Positions 60,307 to 64,000 of a stretch of 64,000 nucleotides of DNA are shown here, piece by piece. Below the pieces are notes generated by a model that saw only the letters and a list, made by a program, of their open reading frames with translations, did not search any database and was not told the DNA's origin. The stretch is from Thermoactinomyces daqus. Lineage in GTDB: Bacteria; Bacillota; Bacilli; Thermoactinomycetales; Thermoactinomycetaceae. Positions within the stretch are counted from its first letter, which is position 1; every line of letters begins with the position of its first letter. Both the position numbers and the translations under genes were made by a program. The stretch covers positions 186,001 through 250,000 of the forward strand of contig NZ_JPST01000003.1 in NCBI RefSeq assembly GCF_000763315.1, in the 5' to 3' direction.

Positions 60307-61554
60307 GTGTCGAAAGCGTTATTCATTAATCCTTTGGGCGAAGGACATGTAAATCCGTCCATCGGGCTCGTGCGCGAACTGGTTAACCGCGGTGAAGAAA
60401 TCATCTACTATGCGAACAGCATGTATAAAGACAAAATTGAAACCACCGGAGCGGAATTTCGCCCTATCTCCGAAAAAGCGGAAACGCTCATGCGCGAATT
60501 TTTCAGCCAAGCAAACGACATGATGAAAAATACGGGAAATATGATGGGCCTTCTCGCCAAAAGAATGCCAAAGATGTTCGAAATGATGGAATGGGTCACG
60601 GATGACATTTTGAAAGAGATTGAGTCGGAAACTTACGATTACATTATCTATGATGCCAATAGTTTGCCCGGAAAATGGATCTCTGAAATGAAAAAACTTC
60701 CTTCTGTTTCGATCTGGACTATTTTTGTCTCTAACCGGGATTCCAATTTTTTTGAAAAAATCATGAAGCAGCGCGGCTCGGAATTTCTGAAAGCAATGGA
60801 AGAAATGAAAGAGGAGATGGAAGAGCGCAAATCTCGGCTGGAACAGAAATATTCCATCTCCATTCCCGACTTACGGCAGGCCATGTTGTGCGAAGCCGAT
60901 CTCAACATCGTTTTCACATCTCGGTATTTCCAGCCGGATTCTGATCGCTTTGGCGACAATTATCTCTTTGTGGGTCCGTCGATTGCTGACCGTAAGGATC
61001 AGGGTGACTTTCCGCTCGATGAACTGAAAGACGGCCCGGTCGTGTACATGGCTCTGGGCACGATCGTGAACAATCGTCCGGATTTATATAAGATCTGTAT
61101 TGAAGCGTTGCAGGATCTCGACGCCAGAATGGTGCTCAGCATCGGGAAACAGTTGTCCGCTTCGGATCTGGGCCCGATTCCCGACAACTTTATCGTTCGC
61201 AACTATGTTCCGCAACTCGATGTACTGCGCCACAGCGATGCTTTTATCACTCACTGCGGCATGAACAGCACAAACGAAGGTTTGTACTTCGGGGTTCCTC
61301 TGGTGATGCTGCCGCTGGTGAACGACCAACCCTTCGTGGCAAGCCGGGCCAAAGAATTGGGCGCCGGAGTGGTTCTCGATCATCAAACTTTGGATGCCGA
61401 AAAACTGCGGAATGCCGTTGAGGAAGTATTAAAAAATCCTGTCTACAAACGGAACAGCCAGAAAATCAGCAAATCCTTCCGCGAAGCAGGCGGCTACATG
61501 AAGGCGGTCGATGAACTGTTAAAATGGGTGAACTCCCACTTGATCAGCCATTAA
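60307..61554 (+). CDS. Macrolide-family glycosyltransferase (YjiC/Mgt type), copy 2
   Basis: 415 residues, same family as the gene at 55180. The N-terminus ALFINPLGEGHVNPSIGLVR, LVNRGEEIIYYANSMYKDKI, and donor-site blocks ALGTIVNNRPDLYKICIEAL, FIVRNYVPQLDVLRHSDAFI and HCGMNSTNEGLYFGVPLVML are clear. A Met/Lys/Glu-rich insertion (about residues 60-95 and 165-190) makes it longer than copy 1. GTG 60307 with GAGGTGAT upstream is chosen; homology begins exactly there, and the extension to 60211 is unsupported. Probably controlled by the divergent MarR protein. Confidence 0.85.
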   Translation: MSKALFINPLGEGHVNPSIGLVRELVNRGEEIIYYANSMYKDKIETTGAEFRPISEKAETLMREFFSQANDMMKNTGNMMGLLAKRMPKMFEMMEWVTDDILKEIESETYDYIIYDANSLPGKWISEMKKLPSVSIWTIFVSNRDSNFFEKIMKQRGSEFLKAMEEMKEEMEERKSRLEQKYSISIPDLRQAMLCEADLNIVFTSRYFQPDSDRFGDNYLFVGPSIADRKDQGDFPLDELKDGPVVYMALGTIVNNRPDLYKICIEALQDLDARMVLSIGKQLSASDLGPIPDNFIVRNYVPQLDVLRHSDAFITHCGMNSTNEGLYFGVPLVMLPLVNDQPFVASRAKELGAGVVLDHQTLDAEKLRNAVEEVLKNPVYKRNSQKISKSFREAGGYMKAVDELLKWVNSHLISH

Positions 61555-61566
61555 AAGCGAGCATGT

Positions 61567-61731
61567 TTAAGCATAGAGAGCCAGGCCAAGGAAGCCCGTC
61601 AAACCCGTATACCCTTTTTCCAATCAACCCGTAAATCCCGGACAGATTGAAAGCAAGCGCACCAAATGTTAAAGTCAGCAAGATTTTCGTTGTGATATTA
61701 ATCGCATTCTCTACCCGGACAAACCTTCAAC
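61567..61731 (-). pseudogene. Possible membrane-protein gene fragment
   Basis: On the minus strand an open frame without a start codon reads VENAINITTKILLTLTFGAL, AFNLSGIYGLIGKRVYGFDG and LPWPGSLCLNMLA, giving a plausible membrane helix. No family was recognised and both ends are undefined. It may be the remnant of a longer gene or a chance open stretch in the 263-bp gap. Confidence 0.2.
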
Positions 61732-61735
61732 ACAC

Positions 61736-61785
61736 AAAAAGCCCTCTTCTGCAGCGGGATCACGCTTCTGCGAAGAGGGCTTTTT
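61736..61785. terminator. Bidirectional intrinsic terminator
   Basis: AAAAAGCCCTCTTC and GAAGAGGGCTTTTT pair perfectly over 14 bp around a 22-nt loop, serving the convergent glycosyltransferase and LacI genes. Confidence 0.9.
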
Positions 61786-61817
61786 GTCTCCCGACCGGTC
61801 TTCGTCCTTCCGATCGT

Positions 61818-62819
61818 TCAGACCCGGGCCACAGACTGACGTTCGATAATCTCGTGAGGTAAAATCCGTCCCGGCACTTCCGTTTTTGTTTCAATCATTT
61901 GCAGCAGCATTTCTGCCGCCTGCTTTCCCATCTCAAACAACGGTTGTGCCACCGTGGTCAAAGGAGGAGTGGTCATTTCCGCAAGCCGCAGATTATCATA
62001 GCCGATGACGGAAAGTTGATCCGGCACCTTGATCCCGTGCCGGAAGGCTGCAGACATGGCCCCCACAGCCATCTCATCGCTGGCTGCAAAAACGGCGGTA
62101 AACTCAACCTTTGACTGCAGAAATTTTTCCATGGCCATGACCCCGCTGTGAAAACCAAAACTGCCAAACGCAAGGAGATTCTCTTGAAACGGTATTCCAT
62201 AAGCAGCCAGCGCTTCCTTGTAACCCTCAATCCTCGGTTTCCCGGCAATCGGATCCGTTTGATCCCCGCTGATCATGGCGATTTTTCGATGGCCTCGCTG
62301 AATTAAATATCGGGTTGCGTCATAAGCTGCCTGCTTGTCATCCACCTTTACATGGGGAAAGGGATACTTCTCCGAACGGGTGGAAAGCAGAACTACCGGA
62401 ATCTTCATCGCCGTGAGAACCCGGAAGTATTCCTCCGTCAACACCTCACTCGTAAAAATGATGCCATCCACCTGTTTCTCCCTCAGAACCTGAAGATACT
62501 TGACGGTCCGTTTCCCGTTCTTGTCGGTGTTGCAAACCACGACACTGTGATCCCGTTCATGGGCCGTGTATTCAATGCCATGAAGGAGCTGGGAAGAAAA
62601 CATGCTGGACAACTTGGGAAAAAGAACGCCAATGGTTTGTGTCCGCTTGTTGATCAGCCCGCGGGCGATGGCATTGGGTTGATAACCCATTTCTTTAATG
62701 GCTTGTAAAACCTTTTGTTTGGTCTCTTCGGAGTAACCCGACTGGTGGTTGAGCACTCTTGAGACAGTAGCAACAGAAACATTCGCTTTTCTGGCTACAT
62801 CCTTAATTGTTGGTTTCAT
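61818..62819 (-). CDS. LacI-family transcriptional regulator
   Basis: 333 residues. The HTH (TIKDVARKANVSVATVSRVL) and hinge (YQPNAIARGLINKRTQTIGV) precede a periplasmic-binding-protein-like sugar domain (RGHRKIAMISGDQTDPIAGK, FAASDEMAVGAMSAAFRHGI, VIGYDNLRLAEMTTPPLTTV). It is not CcpA by its effector domain, although related. ATG 62819 has GGAAGG 8 nt upstream; the longer open frame to 62867 is rejected. No sugar genes are adjacent, so its targets lie elsewhere; a strong promoter with a LacI-type operator precedes it, suggesting autoregulation. Confidence 0.85.
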   Translation of the reverse strand: MKPTIKDVARKANVSVATVSRVLNHQSGYSEETKQKVLQAIKEMGYQPNAIARGLINKRTQTIGVLFPKLSSMFSSQLLHGIEYTAHERDHSVVVCNTDKNGKRTVKYLQVLREKQVDGIIFTSEVLTEEYFRVLTAMKIPVVLLSTRSEKYPFPHVKVDDKQAAYDATRYLIQRGHRKIAMISGDQTDPIAGKPRIEGYKEALAAYGIPFQENLLAFGSFGFHSGVMAMEKFLQSKVEFTAVFAASDEMAVGAMSAAFRHGIKVPDQLSVIGYDNLRLAEMTTPPLTTVAQPLFEMGKQAAEMLLQMIETKTEVPGRILPHEIIERQSVARV

Positions 62820-62848
62820 CGGCATAACCTTCCAATCTAAATAATGGG

Positions 62849-62900
62849 AGAAAACGGTTGCATTCAACTAAATATAAGATCTTTTCAAAATAAGCGTCAA
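62849..62900 (-). promoter_or_regulatory. Promoter of the LacI-family gene with candidate auto-operator
   Basis: On the minus strand -35 TTGACG (62900-62895), an exact 17-bp spacer and -10 TTATAT (62877-62872) are visible. AGAAAACGGTTGCA (62849-62862, read on the plus strand) has the central CG and AAAACGGTT core of LacI/CcpA-type operators and overlaps the predicted transcription start. Confidence 0.6.
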
Positions 62901-63014
62901 TCTTTCGAAAGCGTTCCCGCTGTTTGGCTGCCGGTCTTCCTTTCCGGTCACGCTTCCGTTCTTTCCCCGATTGCGCCGAAATTCTTTCCTGCTGTGCTTG
63001 CGGACTGCAAACAG

Positions 63015-63049
63015 ATCCCCCAATCAACCATCTTTGCCGATTGGGGGAT
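63015..63049. terminator. Stem-loop after mqnD
   Basis: ATCCCCCAATC and GATTGGGGGAT form a perfect 11-bp stem with a 13-nt loop; flanking GCAAA/TTTGC extends it partly. On the minus strand it follows mqnD by 22 bp, with a weak TCTGTTTG tail, so it probably ends the menaquinone operon. Confidence 0.55.
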
Positions 63050-63070
63050 TTGCAAGCAGAATGCCCCTTG

Positions 63071-63907
63071 TTACCGTAGGAGGGACAAATCCACTTCAGG
63101 CACCAATCCTTCCTTTGCGGCCCGGCTCAACAAGGTGGAAATCGCCCCATATCCTTCTTCTCCAAGGTTGGCCGTAAACTCGTTTACGTAGAGGTTGATA
63201 TGCGCCTTGGCCACTTCGGGGTCCAACTCTTGCGCATGTTGCATCACGTATTCCTGTGATGCCTCCGGATGCGCCCAGGCATATTCAACAGAAGCTCTCG
63301 TCCAATCGGCAATCGCCTTCACATCCAATGAGCGGCGGGCGATGATCGCTCCGAGCGGAATGGGTAATCCGGTGTCTTTCTCCCACCATTCGCCCAGATC
63401 AACCAACATCGACAAACCGTAGGAAGGATAGGTAAACCGGGCTTCGTGGATCACCAATCCCGCGTCAACCGCCCCGTCCCGAACCGCCGGCATGATCTCA
63501 TGAAACGGCATGACAATAATTTCTCCGACACCTCCGGGCACATGTTGGGCAGCCCACAAGCGGAACAGCAAGTATGCTGTCGAGCGTTCACTCGGCACTG
63601 CCACCCGCCGGCCGGAAAGCGATTCGGGATTACGAGCATCATTTTTGCCGCCGGTCAAAAGGAGCGGGCCACATCCTTTCCCCAATGCTCCGCCACACGG
63701 CAACAGCGCATACTTGGACAACACCCATGGCAAAGCTGCGCACGAAATCTTCAACACTTCCAATCCGTCCGGTCCTGCCGCCAAATTGTTCGTAATATCA
63801 ATATCCGCATAAGTAACATCCAGTTCCGGTGCACCCGGGATCAATCCGTGCACCCACGCGTGAAATACGAATGTATCATTCGGACATGGAGAAAAAGCAA
63901 TCCTCAT
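63071..63907 (-). CDS. mqnD: MqnD, 1,4-dihydroxy-6-naphthoate synthase
   Basis: 278 residues. MqnD converts cyclic dehypoxanthinyl futalosine to 1,4-dihydroxy-6-naphthoate in the futalosine pathway to menaquinone. Family features are the N-terminal RIAFSPCPNDTFVFHAWVHG, YADIDITNNLA, the KISCAALPWVLSKYALLPCG block, GRRVAVPSERSTAYLLFRLW, and DAGLVIHEARFTYPSYGL. The start ATG 63907 overlaps the upstream mqnB stop by ATGA. This marks the organism as using the alternative menaquinone route. Confidence 0.9.
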   Translation of the reverse strand: MRIAFSPCPNDTFVFHAWVHGLIPGAPELDVTYADIDITNNLAAGPDGLEVLKISCAALPWVLSKYALLPCGGALGKGCGPLLLTGGKNDARNPESLSGRRVAVPSERSTAYLLFRLWAAQHVPGGVGEIIVMPFHEIMPAVRDGAVDAGLVIHEARFTYPSYGLSMLVDLGEWWEKDTGLPIPLGAIIARRSLDVKAIADWTRASVEYAWAHPEASQEYVMQHAQELDPEVAKAHINLYVNEFTANLGEEGYGAISTLLSRAAKEGLVPEVDLSLLR

Positions 63908-64000
63908 AAGATAACCTCCTGCAATACGGAAATCGTTGCTGCCAGTTTCTCTAACGCTTCATCAATGCGCCACGCTGACCGGTCACGTGGCCCGACAACA
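63904..64000 (-). CDS. mqnB: MqnB, futalosine hydrolase (C-terminal fragment at window edge)
   Basis: Only the last 31 residues lie in the window: VGPRDRSAWRIDEALEKLAA and ISVLQEVIL. The GPRDR-x2-WRIDEAL ending is that of futalosine hydrolase, which removes hypoxanthine from futalosine. Its TGA overlaps the mqnD start. The rest continues beyond the right edge. Confidence 0.7.
   Translation of the reverse strand, partial: VVGPRDRSAWRIDEALEKLAATISVLQEVIL

Noticed and set aside
1-64000. CRISPR arrays, insertion sequences, phage genes, tRNA/rRNA
   Set aside because: No regularly spaced repeats, transposase or phage motifs, or RNA gene signatures were seen on either strand.

Overview
The window looks like chromosomal DNA of a spore-former-type Bacillota (Bacillales), at roughly 50% G+C. 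The evidence is strong AGGAGG-type ribosome binding sites, frequent TTG/GTG starts, CcpA-type cre boxes, a murQ-murR-murP-mupG operon, an Rrf2/YezD-led sulfonate operon and YjiC/Mgt-type glycosyltransferases. The mqnD/mqnB pair at the right edge implies menaquinone synthesis by the futalosine route, which fits families such as Thermoactinomycetaceae or Alicyclobacillaceae better than Bacillus proper; that placement is inference. I saw no rRNA, tRNA, CRISPR, insertion sequence or prophage.

Region 1 (1-14.1 kb, all minus strand) is a sugar-acid catabolic cluster. It holds two IclR regulators, an MFS anion transporter, an SDR plus FAH-family enzyme, a D-2-hydroxyacid dehydrogenase, a LarA-superfamily (nickel-pincer) racemase/epimerase, an IlvD/Edd dehydratase, a second FAH-family dehydratase, a split UxaA-type dehydratase, a ketoglutarate-semialdehyde dehydrogenase and LarE, which makes the nickel-pincer cofactor. 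The dehydrogenase, the UxaA large subunit and the transporter carry frameshifts and/or a stop codon, so the cluster is either decaying or affected by sequence errors.

Region 2 (14.4-20.1 kb, plus) has a family-5 peptide-binding protein and two permeases but no ATPases, then an Lrp regulator and a cytosolic gamma-glutamyltransferase. Region 3 (20.1-24.4 kb, minus) is the MurNAc recycling operon murQRP-mupG, with a candidate MurR operator and two cre boxes. Region 4 (24.7-39.8 kb) has an acyltransferase-3 gene, a five-gene acyl-CoA operon (ligase, acyl-CoA dehydrogenase, CaiB/AMACR-type protein, thiolase, SDR hydroxyacyl-CoA dehydrogenase), then VanW, a methyltransferase, a stress SDR, tagaturonate reductase, an Mpo1-like protein, an aminotransferase, a DinB-like protein and a hydroxyacid dehydrogenase.

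Region 5 (40.1-46.7 kb) is an organosulfur module: an Rrf2 regulator with three cysteines, YezD, SsuA-SsuD-SsuC-SsuB, cysteine dioxygenase and a sulfite-oxidase-like molybdoenzyme. Sulfonates and cysteine would be converted to sulfite, and sulfite oxidised or assimilated. Region 6 (46.8-55 kb) mixes a flavodoxin, small membrane proteins, an MFS exporter preceded by a 17-codon coupled leader ORF, a lipoprotein, Cys-rich small proteins, an sdpR-sdpI pair with a stop inside sdpI, a two-component system and a SHOCT protein. Region 7 (55.2-62.9 kb) carries two macrolide-type glycosyltransferases, an EmrA/EmrB-like efflux pair, a DUF488 protein, a MarR regulator whose promoter region holds a palindrome, and a LacI regulator with a well-formed promoter and candidate auto-operator. 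Region 8 is mqnD and the end of mqnB.

The observations I rate highest are the LarA-type enzyme with LarE inside a sugar-acid pathway, the concentration of lesions in that cluster, the ABC permease whose only well-placed start codon is ATA, the leader-peptide-coupled exporter, and the unlisted CxxC small protein overlapping a Met-rich membrane protein.
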